This document shows positions 15,134 through 22,958 of a DNA stretch of 33,264 nt, piece by piece. Position 1 is the first letter of the stretch. Each line of letters opens with the position of its first letter. The stretch covers positions 1-33,264 of IMG/VR virus record IMGVR_UViG_3300025417_000051, one strand, 5' to 3'. The translations under genes were made by a program, and so were the position numbers. Source of the DNA: a virus. The notes below the pieces were generated by a model. The model saw nothing but the letters and a program-made list of their open reading frames with translations, was not told the origin of the DNA and searched no databases.

Positions 15134-16504
15134 ATGGCACAATTTTTTTATGACAATCAAATACGCAGATTTTTAATTCAATTTGCAAAAATATTTAGTA
15201 ACTGGTATGTAACTAAAGGTAATGATCCAGCAGGTAATCCAATATTAGTTCGTGTACCTATCATGTACGGTGATAGCAGTAGACAAGCGGCTACTATTAT
15301 TGCTAACAATAGCGCAAGTAATTTACCAAGTGCACCTTTAATAACATACTATATAAGTGGTTTAGAGTACAATCAAAAATGGACTCAAGATCCTACTTAT
15401 GTAGATAATATACAAGTACGTCAACGTAGTTATAACCCAGAAACTCAACAATATGAACCTGTACAGGGTCAAGCATTTACTATAGAACGATTAATGCCTG
15501 TACCTTATACATTACGAATTAGTGTAGATTTTTGGACTACTAATTATAATCAGAAACTAGAAATTATTGAGCAGTTAGGAACATTATTCAATCCGGCATT
15601 AGAAATACAAAGTACTGATAACTTTGTTGATTGGACGAGTTTAAGTGCGGTGTTTCAAGATGGGCTAACTTTTACTAGTCGTAGTATACCAGTAGGTAGT
15701 GGTAATCCAATTGATGTCATGACATGGAAATTTTACATGCCCATATGGTTAAGTACAGCAAGTAAACTGAAGAAGATGGGTGTTATTGAAAAAATTATTG
15801 CAAGTATTTTTGCCGGTAATGCATTATCTGATATACAAGATAATGATTTATTATTAGGCACACGACAAAAAATTACCCCATATGGTTATAAGTTATTGTT
15901 ATTGGGAAATCAATTACAGATATTACCTGCAGATGAAGCATTTTATCCAAGCAATGTTGATTTAGATTTGCCTCCAAGTCCTGCAACAGATATTTATTGG
16001 ACCAGTGTATTAAATGTATACGGTGCTATAAGTCCTGGGATCAGTCAAATTTGGCTACAAAACCCTTATATAGACCATGACATTGTTGGTACTATTGTTC
16101 CAAACCCAACTGACGATAGATTTTTAATATACAATATTGACCCTGATACGTTACCACAAAATACATTAGATCCCGTTAACGGTGTTATAAATCCACAAGT
16201 GACAGGTCCAAATGCTGGTTTGCCGGGACCTGTCAACGGTGTTCGATATTTAATCGTTGAAAATATCGGTAATCCAGGAGATAGTACAGTATCTTGGGGA
16301 AATCTTGTAGCAAATGCCAATGATATTATTGAATTTGATAGTGGCACTATGCAATGGTTTGTAGCATTTGATAGTCAAAATGATACATCTGTGCAATATG
16401 TAACCAATTTATCTACACAAATTCAATATAGATATGTTGATGGAATTTGGATGAAATCATATGAAGGTTGGTACGACCAAGGTGATTATTCTATAGTGAT
16501 TTAA
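15134..16504 (+). CDS. gp15: Tail completion/sheath terminator gp15, enlarged
   Basis: The start MAQFFYDNQIRRFLIQFAKI parallels T4 gp15 (GYFYNSSFRRYATLMGDLFS), followed by the VRVPIMYGDSSRQ strand, the PxPYTLRISVDFWTTNYNQ block, IVEQILPYFxP-like IIEQLGTLFNPALE, and a final WKFYMPIWL strand. T4 gp15 (272 aa) forms a hexamer capping tail tube and sheath and binding the neck. This protein has 456 residues. The extra C-terminal ~220 residues contain beta-rich modules (YLIVENIGNPGDST, then IEFDSGTMQWFVAFDS, then IQYRYVDGIWMKSYEGW). The gene lies 3 nt after gp14, so the neck and tail-completion proteins are co-translated. No separate promoter was seen. Confidence 0.87.
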   Translation: MAQFFYDNQIRRFLIQFAKIFSNWYVTKGNDPAGNPILVRVPIMYGDSSRQAATIIANNSASNLPSAPLITYYISGLEYNQKWTQDPTYVDNIQVRQRSYNPETQQYEPVQGQAFTIERLMPVPYTLRISVDFWTTNYNQKLEIIEQLGTLFNPALEIQSTDNFVDWTSLSAVFQDGLTFTSRSIPVGSGNPIDVMTWKFYMPIWLSTASKLKKMGVIEKIIASIFAGNALSDIQDNDLLLGTRQKITPYGYKLLLLGNQLQILPADEAFYPSNVDLDLPPSPATDIYWTSVLNVYGAISPGISQIWLQNPYIDHDIVGTIVPNPTDDRFLIYNIDPDTLPQNTLDPVNGVINPQVTGPNAGLPGPVNGVRYLIVENIGNPGDSTVSWGNLVANANDIIEFDSGTMQWFVAFDSQNDTSVQYVTNLSTQIQYRYVDGIWMKSYEGWYDQGDYSIVI

Positions 16505-16522
16505 TTTTTGATAAATTACTAT

Positions 16523-16939
16523 ATGAGTAACACATCCGCAGGCGTTTTCTTTTACAGCAAAAATACCAATCGTTATCTTTATATGCTTAGAACTGATTCC
16601 AAGAATCCAGGCAATTGGGGTATTCCAGGTGGAAAAATAGAAGACAATGAAACATTACTTGAAGGCATTATAAGAGAATGTGAGGAAGAAGTTGGATATT
16701 TTCCACAAGATGGAAAATTAATCCCAATACAAAAATTTATTAACAACAGTTTTACATATCATACATTTTTCTGTGAAGTAGAAAATGAATTTGTTCCTAT
16801 ACTCAATGAAGAACATTGTGGCTACGCTTGGGTAGGGGAAAGTCAATATCCCAAACCATTACATCCCGGACTATTTAGTACTGTTAATTTTGATGTTGTA
16901 CAAGAAAAACTAAACACACTAACAAAAAAGACTGCCTAA
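16523..16939 (+). CDS. Nudix hydrolase
   Basis: A complete Nudix box GX5EX7REUXEEXGU is visible at residues 37-59 (GKIEDNE ... RECEEEVGY), counted from the ATG at 16523. The preceding GNWGIPGG turn is typical. I prefer ATG 16523 over the in-frame TTG at 16508 because the protein then starts directly at the first strand (MSNTSAGVFFYSK). The protein is 138 aa, normal for a single-domain Nudix enzyme cleaving nucleoside diphosphate-linked substrates (oxidised dNTPs, Ap4A, NAD or mRNA caps). It follows gp15 closely on the plus strand and ends inside a perfect terminator. The substrate is unknown. Its position in a structural operon implies late expression. Confidence 0.9.
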   Translation: MSNTSAGVFFYSKNTNRYLYMLRTDSKNPGNWGIPGGKIEDNETLLEGIIRECEEEVGYFPQDGKLIPIQKFINNSFTYHTFFCEVENEFVPILNEEHCGYAWVGESQYPKPLHPGLFSTVNFDVVQEKLNTLTKKTA

Positions 16940-16951
16940 GCAGTCTTTTTT
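16924..16951. terminator. Bidirectional intrinsic terminator
   Basis: A perfect 12-bp inverted repeat AAAAAAGACTGC / GCAGTCTTTTTT with a CTAA loop. The loop contains the Nudix stop codon, and the last bases border the coiled-coil gene. T-tracts on both strands make it work for both convergent genes. Confidence 0.92.
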
Positions 16952-17264
16952 ATTTTAACAATTTACTAACTGTATCAAATCCCATTGAGCCTAATACAAC
17001 ACCTGCTCCCATAATCATCCAGCGCCATTTCTCTAAAGCAGAAACTTTGCTGGCTAATTTATCATGAGCCTGCATGTCTTCGTCACGCATGGTTTTCAAC
17101 ATGTTCCTTGTTTCCTCAGCATTATTTTCTATAGTCTGGTGCATAGCCCTCAAATCCTCTTTAATCTCACCGAATTTATCTTCGATGTTTTTAACTTGAA
17201 CTTGAAGTACTGCTATATCAGTCTCAGCTTGTACTTTTAATGCTCTGGAACTATTAACTGCCAT
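16950..17264 (-). CDS. Coiled-coil protein with C-terminal membrane anchor (XhlA-like layout)
   Basis: The ATG at 17264, one base after the upstream stop, is the best start; a GTG three codons earlier is possible. The 104-residue protein has a long charged coiled coil (about residues 12-78: VQVKNIEDKFGEIKEDLRAM, then EETRNMLKTMRDEDMQAHDK) followed by one hydrophobic helix (WRWMIMGAGVVLGSMGFD) and a short basic tail. This layout matches XhlA-type haemolysin/lysis-accessory proteins and some phage tail-anchor proteins. The family assignment is by layout only. It may assist lysis or sit in the inner membrane during tail docking. The gene ends within the bidirectional terminator it shares with the Nudix gene. 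Confidence 0.7.
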   Translation of the reverse strand: MAVNSSRALKVQAETDIAVLQVQVKNIEDKFGEIKEDLRAMHQTIENNAEETRNMLKTMRDEDMQAHDKLASKVSALEKWRWMIMGAGVVLGSMGFDTVSKLLK

Positions 17265-17265
17265 T

Positions 17266-18528
17266 TTATGCACTCGCTATCTGTACTAATGGATAAGGCA
17301 TTGCGTTAGCTACGTTTGCATCTGCTTCACTATTAAATGTAGCATAAGCAGGAGCTGAATTGTTGATATTTGCTGTACCTGTTGCAACTACACCTGAGTT
17401 AGCAGTAAACAACTCAACAGTATGGTCAGATAAACTCTGAACAGCTTGAGTAGTACTATTAGCGTATGTAGCAATAATGTGCATTGTATTTGGTGTTAAT
17501 GCTGTGTTAGCAAGATTTGCCAAATAACATTGTGCTGTTAAGCCAGTTACTGTACCTGTTACTAGATATTTTTGTTTGCCTTTTTGACGAACAATATAAC
17601 CTGCTTCTGGTAGTGCACCTAATATTGGGTCTCCAAAACCATTGTAGCCTGCCGCATTAACTGCTGAGTTAGTAGCCAATAATGCTTGTTGTTGAATAGC
17701 ATTAGCAGTTACGCTTGAGTTTGATGTCAATGCTACGTTTGGACCGCCAATTGTAGTTGATACTGTAAATGCAGCCGCATTAGGAACAGCATTAATAAAG
17801 TATGTACTACCTGCAGTTAATCCACCGAATGAAGTGTCAAATACAACAGGAGTACCTGTTTGTAGAGTTTGTGCATTACCTGAAGTACCGATAACATTAC
17901 CAGTAGCACTTGAGTTAGCAACTGCAACTGTTCGGTTACCTATATTGTTTGATACTGTACCTAATAGGTTTACACTATAATTGCCTGGAGTACCTTGATA
18001 TGCATAAAGATGTGTACCATTTGCTACGGCAGCAAAATTAGTACCTAAACCAACAACTAATGGACTATTATTACTTGCAAAAATTGTACCAGCTACGTTA
18101 GCACCAATAGCAATATTAGCTAAAACTTGTTTACCAACGATAGCTGTGTTACCACCAACTACGCTATATGTGTTAGCATTAGTTGTTGGGAAGCCTGGAC
18201 CACCATTTGGATTGTTGAAATATGCATCAACTACAGCAACAGATGCACTTACTGTTTGACCTGATGTGTTTGTTAATGTTGGATATACACGAGGCTGTAC
18301 GCTTAAGTTTGTTGAAGATACATTGAATGTCGTACTAGTTAATACTTGATTAATGTAATATGTCGTATTAGCTGTCAATCCACCTACAGTAGATGCTGTT
18401 ACGAACGGCATACCTGCAATGATACCTAATGTGTTTAAATTTTGTGATACTGTTACAACACCTGTTGTAGCTGTACCAGTGATTGTTAAGACTGCTTGAG
18501 CCTTAGCGATTTTTAGAGGACGTCCCAT
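17266..18528 (-). CDS. Beta-rich repeat-containing candidate virion protein (420 aa)
   Basis: The protein is rich in Thr/Asn/Ala/Gly/Val with no charged helices, as in phage fibre or decoration proteins. Two copies of a ~40-residue module are visible: GLTANTTYYINQVLTSTTFN (about residues 48-70) and GGLTAGSTYFINAVPNAAAF (about 237-259). Each begins with an aGtpV-like strand and ends in F-x-V-S. A conserved-looking unit RQKGKQKYLVTG lies near residue 315. A late box GATAAATAC lies 84 nt upstream. The leader between them holds a 24-codon upstream ORF that overlaps this start in another frame. The gene lies downstream of the tail fibre and the 95-aa gene, so a tail or head surface role is likely but unproven. 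Confidence 0.75.
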   Translation of the reverse strand: MGRPLKIAKAQAVLTITGTATTGVVTVSQNLNTLGIIAGMPFVTASTVGGLTANTTYYINQVLTSTTFNVSSTNLSVQPRVYPTLTNTSGQTVSASVAVVDAYFNNPNGGPGFPTTNANTYSVVGGNTAIVGKQVLANIAIGANVAGTIFASNNSPLVVGLGTNFAAVANGTHLYAYQGTPGNYSVNLLGTVSNNIGNRTVAVANSSATGNVIGTSGNAQTLQTGTPVVFDTSFGGLTAGSTYFINAVPNAAAFTVSTTIGGPNVALTSNSSVTANAIQQQALLATNSAVNAAGYNGFGDPILGALPEAGYIVRQKGKQKYLVTGTVTGLTAQCYLANLANTALTPNTMHIIATYANSTTQAVQSLSDHTVELFTANSGVVATGTANINNSAPAYATFNSEADANVANAMPYPLVQIASA

Positions 18529-18584
18529 TTGATTTTCCTTTGTAATATTTGTGAGTTCCAGTCACTACGCAGTGGGTACTGCAT
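18513..18584 (-). CDS. Short upstream ORF (23 aa) overlapping the 420-aa gene start
   Basis: In the leader of the 420-aa gene an ATG at 18584 is preceded by a strong ribosome binding site (AGGGAGAA, 4 nt spacing). It opens 23 sense codons (start MQYPLRSDWNSQI) that end at TAA, 16 nt inside the downstream gene in a different frame. A small hairpin (CACT-GCGT-AGTG, extendable by CAGT/ACTG) lies within it. It could act as a leader peptide coupling or attenuating translation of the downstream gene. The downstream ATG has its own AAAGGAAAA. Evidence is positional only. Confidence 0.4.
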   Translation of the reverse strand: MQYPLRSDWNSQILQRKIKWDVL

Positions 18585-18611
18585 AAATTCTCCCTATGAG
18601 AATGTACAAAG

Positions 18612-18619
18612 TATTTATC
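18612..18619 (-). promoter_or_regulatory. Late-promoter box of the 420-aa gene and its upstream ORF
   Basis: GATAAATAC lies 84 nt before the 420-aa gene ATG and 28 nt before the upstream-ORF ATG at 18584. Confidence 0.6.
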
Positions 18620-18647
18620 TATATTACGTAAAAATTGCTGTTTTGGA

Positions 18648-18935
18648 TTATTCTGTACCAGTAACTGCGTGTGGAGCACCAAGTGGTGTCACGCTGAACG
18701 CACCTGCTGTGCCAGCTACGTTGATAAAAGCAATATAATTACCTTGACCTACGATAAAACTGCGCTCAACTGTGTTAGCTGGAATAATTTCGCTAGATGT
18801 AAGATTAGCTACAACACTTGAGTTACCGACTGATACCGCTATTGCCGATGTGGTTGTAGCGATACGAACTTTATCAGTTGTACTTGCTGATGTTAATTGA
18901 CTTGAACCGTTAGCTGTATAAATTGTTGTTGCCAT
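18648..18935 (-). CDS. Small beta-rich candidate virion protein (95 aa)
   Basis: The 95-residue Ser/Thr/Val-rich protein starts MATTIYTANGSSQLTSAST, has no cysteine or membrane helix and reads as a small beta sandwich. A late box GATAAATA lies 18 nt upstream, overlapping the tail-fibre stop, and a ribosome binding site CAGGAAT precedes the ATG. Another promoter box immediately follows the gene (18612-18619). It therefore sits in its own late unit between the tail fibre and the 420-aa protein. In composition it resembles the 129-aa protein at 27326-27715. A decoration or fibre-accessory role is a guess. Confidence 0.72.
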   Translation of the reverse strand: MATTIYTANGSSQLTSASTTDKVRIATTTSAIAVSVGNSSVVANLTSSEIIPANTVERSFIVGQGNYIAFINVAGTAGAFSVTPLGAPHAVTGTE

Positions 18936-18952
18936 TTTTTATTCCTGTATTA

Positions 18953-18960
18953 TATTTATC
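18953..18960 (-). promoter_or_regulatory. Late-promoter box of the 95-aa gene
   Basis: GATAAATA ends 17 nt before the ATG at 18935, with CAGGAAT between. Confidence 0.6.
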
Positions 18961-21900
18961 TTAAAGTCTACCAACTGCAACCTCGATAACACCTACACCT
19001 TCATGATTTTCCAATGCTTTACCAATGACTGTGCCTATTGAGGGATTAAATGCTGGTCTTGCGTATCCATTACCACCGCTGACTAACATATCGCCTTTTT
19101 TGATTGACCCGCGTACTTTACAAGGAACACGTCCTTGTAGTGCAATTGCTACTGCTATACCTGAACAACCTGCATTCATTGCATATGCAGGATCAGTTGA
19201 CACAACACCTGCTACTCTATTAGTGCCATCCTGTGCAACTGTAACTTCTTTATCGCCACCAAACTCTAAAACTGTTCCAGGTTCGTAAACGGCATCGGCT
19301 TCATAATATTCTGCCAAGTCAGCATATGTTGCATTTAATCTTGATCCTGCACTTAATGACCAGTTACCAGTTATAGTGCCTGTTGTTGTGTTTGCACCAG
19401 TTGTTAATGTGTTACCTAAATGTGTAGCACCTGTTCCACCTATATTGGCAGTTGAAGATATATTTCCAGTTACAGATAAACTTGTTAATGTACCTAAACT
19501 TGTAATATTTGGTTGAGCATTTGTGGCTAATGTACCTGTTAACAATGTACCACTTACGTTACCTGCACTTACGTTACCAGTTACAGATAAACTTGTTAAT
19601 GTACCTAAACTTGTAATATTTGGTTGAGCATTTGTGGCTAATGTACCTGTTATTAAACCTGAATTGGCAGTGATATTTACTGCGGTTAATGTACCATTAA
19701 CACCCAAACCTGTCAAAGTACCTAATGAAGTAATATTACCTTGTGCCGCAGTTGTTACAGTACCTGCTGTAGTTGCACTACTTACTGTACCTGTTACGTT
19801 AGCTCCGGCAATATTTGTTAAATTAGCACCAGAACCAGCAAATACAGTAGCTGTTAGCGTTCCTGTGTTTTTATTGTACACAAGACCTAAACTACCGGCC
19901 ATGTTACCTGCATCATTAAATTGAACTTCTGTATTTACACCGGCCGGTGCATAGTTGCTCGAAACATTACCTATATTTAAACCACCGCCTACTACAGCCG
20001 CCCAACCCGCTACAGCGGATGTAAATGTTATAGTTAAAGCATTAGCATTGGTGTAGTTGATTGTAGGGAAATCATATCTGCCCACATATGAATTACCATT
20101 ACCATCAATTGGTTCTACAGTTACATATTGCCTATTGAGATTGTGTACTACTGTCCATGTTGTAGCCGCAGATGCCTGTGTATGTAGATAATACCCACCT
20201 GTTGGATTAGTCCAACTAAGATTACCTGAACCATCAGTTTGTAAAATTTGATTGGCACTACCACCACTGATATACACGTTCCCAACACTATTAAGATTGC
20301 TCTTTCCAGATACTGTTAAACTTGTTAATGTACCTGTGCTAGTAATATTGGGTTGAGCCGCTGTGGTTAGTGTACCACCTAATGTAGTACCACTTACATT
20401 ACCTACAAATGTAGTTGTTATTAATGCACCATTTGCAATATTTGCAGAGAATGTTGCGTTGGAATTTATTCCGTAATTTGCATTAGCAGTACCTGAAATA
20501 AAAGGTAAATAGTATGTTCCACTTGTTACTAGTGATACTGTACTTGTGTCTGCAACATTGGCACGACTTGAATATAAATTTGGTACTTGGGTAGAACTTA
20601 GTACAACCAATGGACTTGTACCATTTGCAATGTTTGATTGAAGTTGGGTATTAGCAATTATTATGCCACCTGCAACTAAATTACCAACAACTGCATTCCC
20701 GGTACCTGTATTTAATGTACCCGCAACATTAATACCAGTTCCTGTTATTGTTAGTGTTGTATTACCAACTGCTGAAATAGATACATTACCATTTGCTGTT
20801 GCAATACGTACATTACTATTTCCGTTAGCTAACGGGCCATATACATTTCCTGTTATATTTCCTGTTGCATTAATAGTACCTGCAACATTAATGCCTGTAC
20901 TTGTAACTACTAATACATTAGGTGTGCCATTAACACCAACCAATACGTTACCTGCACTTGCCGGAATAGATACATTACTAGTACCATTGGCAAATATACC
21001 AATGAAGTTACCACTAGTTGTGTTACCAGTTACTGCTAAGTTTGTCAATGTACCAAGTGTAATAATGTTAGGTTGATTATTTGTTGTTAATGTACCGGTT
21101 AGTAATGTAGCACTTAAATTACCTGTTGCTACATTAAATGACAGGTTTGCATTTGCACCTTGTGATAAATTACCTGATGTAGCGTTTACAAATATAGGAT
21201 AATATGTGCCAGTAGTTTGCAATGTTGTTGTGCTTGTATCGCTTATACCAGCACGTGCTACATATAAATTTCCAACCTGTGTAGTACTTGTTACTGTTAA
21301 TGGGCTTGTGCCGGTAGCAATGTTTGAAACTAAAACAGTGCCAGTAATAATACCATTTGCATTTATATTTCCTGTATTTACATTACCAGTTACTGATAAT
21401 GCCCTGCTATTTGCATCGAATGTAAATCCTGCATTACCTGCTAATTGACCACCATAATTATATTGTACGCTGTTCTGCACACCTGAAGCTACACCTGTTC
21501 CACCGCCGCCACTAGTGATAACTGCTGTTGCAAGACCTGTGTTTGCAGTTGCAGTTAATGTAGCACCATTAGCTCCGATTGTTCTGGATACATCCGTGTA
21601 TAAACTTACATTACCGGAAGTTGGGTAATTATTAGATAATGTAATATAAAATGACTTCCCATTTACTACACTATTTGCGTTTGTACCAAGAACACCTGAT
21701 ATTGTTATTTGTTGACCATTAGTGTAAGGTGTAGTGTTGGCTACTGTCATTACGATAGGATTAGCATTAGATAACGCTTGTATAGGTGTATATAGCGTAC
21801 CTTTAGGTGTCCAACTTAAATTACCAAGACCATCTGTTTCTAACACATAGCCAATAGCACCACCGCCCATGTATATGTTACCAACATTACCTAATTGAAG

Positions 21901-22218
21901 TTTTCCTCCATCAAGTTGTACATTTTGTCCTGTGTAATTTTCCCATGTATTTGTACTTGATACATAGGTAAGAATTTGTCCGTTAGTTAGATTACCAAGA
22001 TTAAAGTTTGCACCGTTAGCACCGTCAATCTGACTGAAACTGATGTTACTGTAACTTGTTAATACTTCAATGTTTTCACTAGCAATGGTGTTTCCAGTGC
22101 GCCCAATGAACAGTCTATTTTCATCGGAAGCGAAACCAAATTCTGCATTATCTAGTTGAGGTAGGTCAACAAGATTACCGGATCTTGTTTGAATTTTGCT
22201 GATTTGTACTATGGCCAT
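18961..22218 (-). CDS. Long repeat-rich tail fibre with C-terminal chaperone/protease-like domain
   Basis: The N-terminus (MAIVQISKIQTRSGNLVDLP, then AEFGFASDENRLFIGR) is the attachment domain common to tail fibres of aquatic T4-like phages. Residues about 100-965 are glycine/asparagine/threonine-rich beta repeats. A GTLxTxAQPNITSLGTLTSL unit occurs about five times, and a ~95-residue module (NIATGTSPLTV...; NIANGTSPLVV...) occurs at about 295-400 and again at 525-630. The last ~115 residues (YADLAEYYEADAVYEPGTVL ... NRVAGVVSTDPAYAMN) resemble the Peptidase_G2-type domain of phage appendages that trimerises and self-cleaves; this is tentative. A late box and an unusual start-site hairpin control it. 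It is the likely receptor-recognition protein. Confidence 0.88.
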   Translation of the reverse strand: MAIVQISKIQTRSGNLVDLPQLDNAEFGFASDENRLFIGRTGNTIASENIEVLTSYSNISFSQIDGANGANFNLGNLTNGQILTYVSSTNTWENYTGQNVQLDGGKLQLGNVGNIYMGGGAIGYVLETDGLGNLSWTPKGTLYTPIQALSNANPIVMTVANTTPYTNGQQITISGVLGTNANSVVNGKSFYITLSNNYPTSGNVSLYTDVSRTIGANGATLTATANTGLATAVITSGGGGTGVASGVQNSVQYNYGGQLAGNAGFTFDANSRALSVTGNVNTGNINANGIITGTVLVSNIATGTSPLTVTSTTQVGNLYVARAGISDTSTTTLQTTGTYYPIFVNATSGNLSQGANANLSFNVATGNLSATLLTGTLTTNNQPNIITLGTLTNLAVTGNTTSGNFIGIFANGTSNVSIPASAGNVLVGVNGTPNVLVVTSTGINVAGTINATGNITGNVYGPLANGNSNVRIATANGNVSISAVGNTTLTITGTGINVAGTLNTGTGNAVVGNLVAGGIIIANTQLQSNIANGTSPLVVLSSTQVPNLYSSRANVADTSTVSLVTSGTYYLPFISGTANANYGINSNATFSANIANGALITTTFVGNVSGTTLGGTLTTAAQPNITSTGTLTSLTVSGKSNLNSVGNVYISGGSANQILQTDGSGNLSWTNPTGGYYLHTQASAATTWTVVHNLNRQYVTVEPIDGNGNSYVGRYDFPTINYTNANALTITFTSAVAGWAAVVGGGLNIGNVSSNYAPAGVNTEVQFNDAGNMAGSLGLVYNKNTGTLTATVFAGSGANLTNIAGANVTGTVSSATTAGTVTTAAQGNITSLGTLTGLGVNGTLTAVNITANSGLITGTLATNAQPNITSLGTLTSLSVTGNVSAGNVSGTLLTGTLATNAQPNITSLGTLTSLSVTGNISSTANIGGTGATHLGNTLTTGANTTTGTITGNWSLSAGSRLNATYADLAEYYEADAVYEPGTVLEFGGDKEVTVAQDGTNRVAGVVSTDPAYAMNAGCSGIAVAIALQGRVPCKVRGSIKKGDMLVSGGNGYARPAFNPSIGTVIGKALENHEGVGVIEVAVGRL
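19466..19541 (-). repeat. 76-bp exact direct repeat in tail fibre gene, copy 1
   Basis: Identical to 19577-19652 at every base read. The period is 111 bp (37 codons), encoding the GTLATNAQPNITSLGTLTSL unit. Confidence 0.9.
19577..19652 (-). repeat. 76-bp exact direct repeat in tail fibre gene, copy 2
   Basis: Second copy of the repeat at 19466-19541. Identity at DNA level in otherwise diverged repeats points to recent duplication or gene conversion. Confidence 0.9.
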
Positions 22219-22243
22219 AAGTGTAATTTCTTCTGTTACACTT
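22219..22243 (-). promoter_or_regulatory. Start-site hairpin with ribosome binding site in its loop (tail fibre gene)
   Basis: Minus strand AAGTGTAA-CAGAAGAAA-TTACACTT forms a perfect 8-bp stem ending at the base before the tail-fibre ATG. The loop carries the only Shine-Dalgarno-like sequence (AGAAGAAA). It lies at the 5' end of the transcript predicted from the late box at 22243-22250. Confidence 0.6.
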
Positions 22244-22250
22244 ATTTATC
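22243..22250 (-). promoter_or_regulatory. Late-promoter box of the tail fibre gene
   Basis: GATAAATA lies 24 nt before the ATG at 22218. Confidence 0.6.
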
Positions 22251-22268
22251 ATAAAGTCACACTAAACT

Positions 22269-22952
22269 TTATACAAATTGTAGATAGTACTGTTCTACTC
22301 GTTTAAACCATAAATTAGTGTAACTATCAAATTCATCACCTTCAATAATGAATTCTTGGTACAATCCACTAGGATCGCACATGAAAATTACGCCTTTACG
22401 TATGTTTGTCCCATGCACTTCGTTGTGTGCGTTTGCATATGCTGCCAATTGAACAAAGTAATCATCAATCCATTCACGTTTTTTTGGTTTATTTGTTTGC
22501 TTATGGTCCATAATAGCTTCACTGCCATTATGAATACCACATAAATCCGTTGTTCCAGCATAGATTTGTGGATAATATAATGCAACTTCGGTGCCCCAAA
22601 ATTCATTACAATTTACAAGACCTTGTTTGATGATACTGTTTGCCATCATATGACTTTGAACGCTGTAGGGATTACTGCCCGGATCTCCGGTTTCACCCGT
22701 CTTTATATAGTTTTCAAGCCATTTATGCATACGTGTGCCACGACCTGCGGCTTCAGTTGTTATCTCTTGCGCTTTTTGAAAGCCAACACGCTTACGCCAA
22801 TTGTTTAATGCTTGTTTACTTTCTTCACTTTTAGTAGCATCTAGTATAGTTGTTACGCTTGGGAGTTTTTCACCGTCTGGTGTAAGATATCTACGCTTCC
22901 CATCTACTTCAACACGTTGCATGGGCTCATAATTATATTTGTTTGTTATCAT
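22269..22952 (-). CDS. RecB/Cas4-like PD-(D/E)XK exonuclease
   Basis: The 227-residue protein has the ordered motifs of RecB-family nucleases: GRGTRMHKWLE with H76, E122 in TEVAL, D136 in YAGTTDLCG, D149-H-K151 in AIMDHKQT, and Q168-L-A-A-Y172 after WIDDYFV. The His-Asp-(D/E)xK-QxxxY series is the classic RecB nuclease signature, with metal bound by D136 and D149. In phages these enzymes process DNA ends in recombination-dependent replication or degrade host DNA. The gene starts 6 nt after the stop of a glycosyltransferase-like gene and has no clear Shine-Dalgarno, so translation may depend on upstream coupling. All catalytic residues are present. Confidence 0.85.
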   Translation of the reverse strand: MITNKYNYEPMQRVEVDGKRRYLTPDGEKLPSVTTILDATKSEESKQALNNWRKRVGFQKAQEITTEAAGRGTRMHKWLENYIKTGETGDPGSNPYSVQSHMMANSIIKQGLVNCNEFWGTEVALYYPQIYAGTTDLCGIHNGSEAIMDHKQTNKPKKREWIDDYFVQLAAYANAHNEVHGTNIRKGVIFMCDPSGLYQEFIIEGDEFDSYTNLWFKRVEQYYLQFV

Positions 22953-22958
22953 AGTTTA

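Noticed and set aside
19466-19652. CRISPR-like array
   Set aside because: Only two long repeats, in frame within a coding gene, with no Cas genes.
20663-21448. Plus-strand Val/Pro/Ala-rich open frames opposite the tail fibre gene
   Set aside because: They mirror the biased repeats of the fibre gene, lack ribosome binding sites and break between repeats.
18961-22218. Diversity-generating retroelement acting on the tail fibre
   Set aside because: No reverse transcriptase and no template repeat with adenine-targeted differences were seen. The repeats are plain direct duplications.
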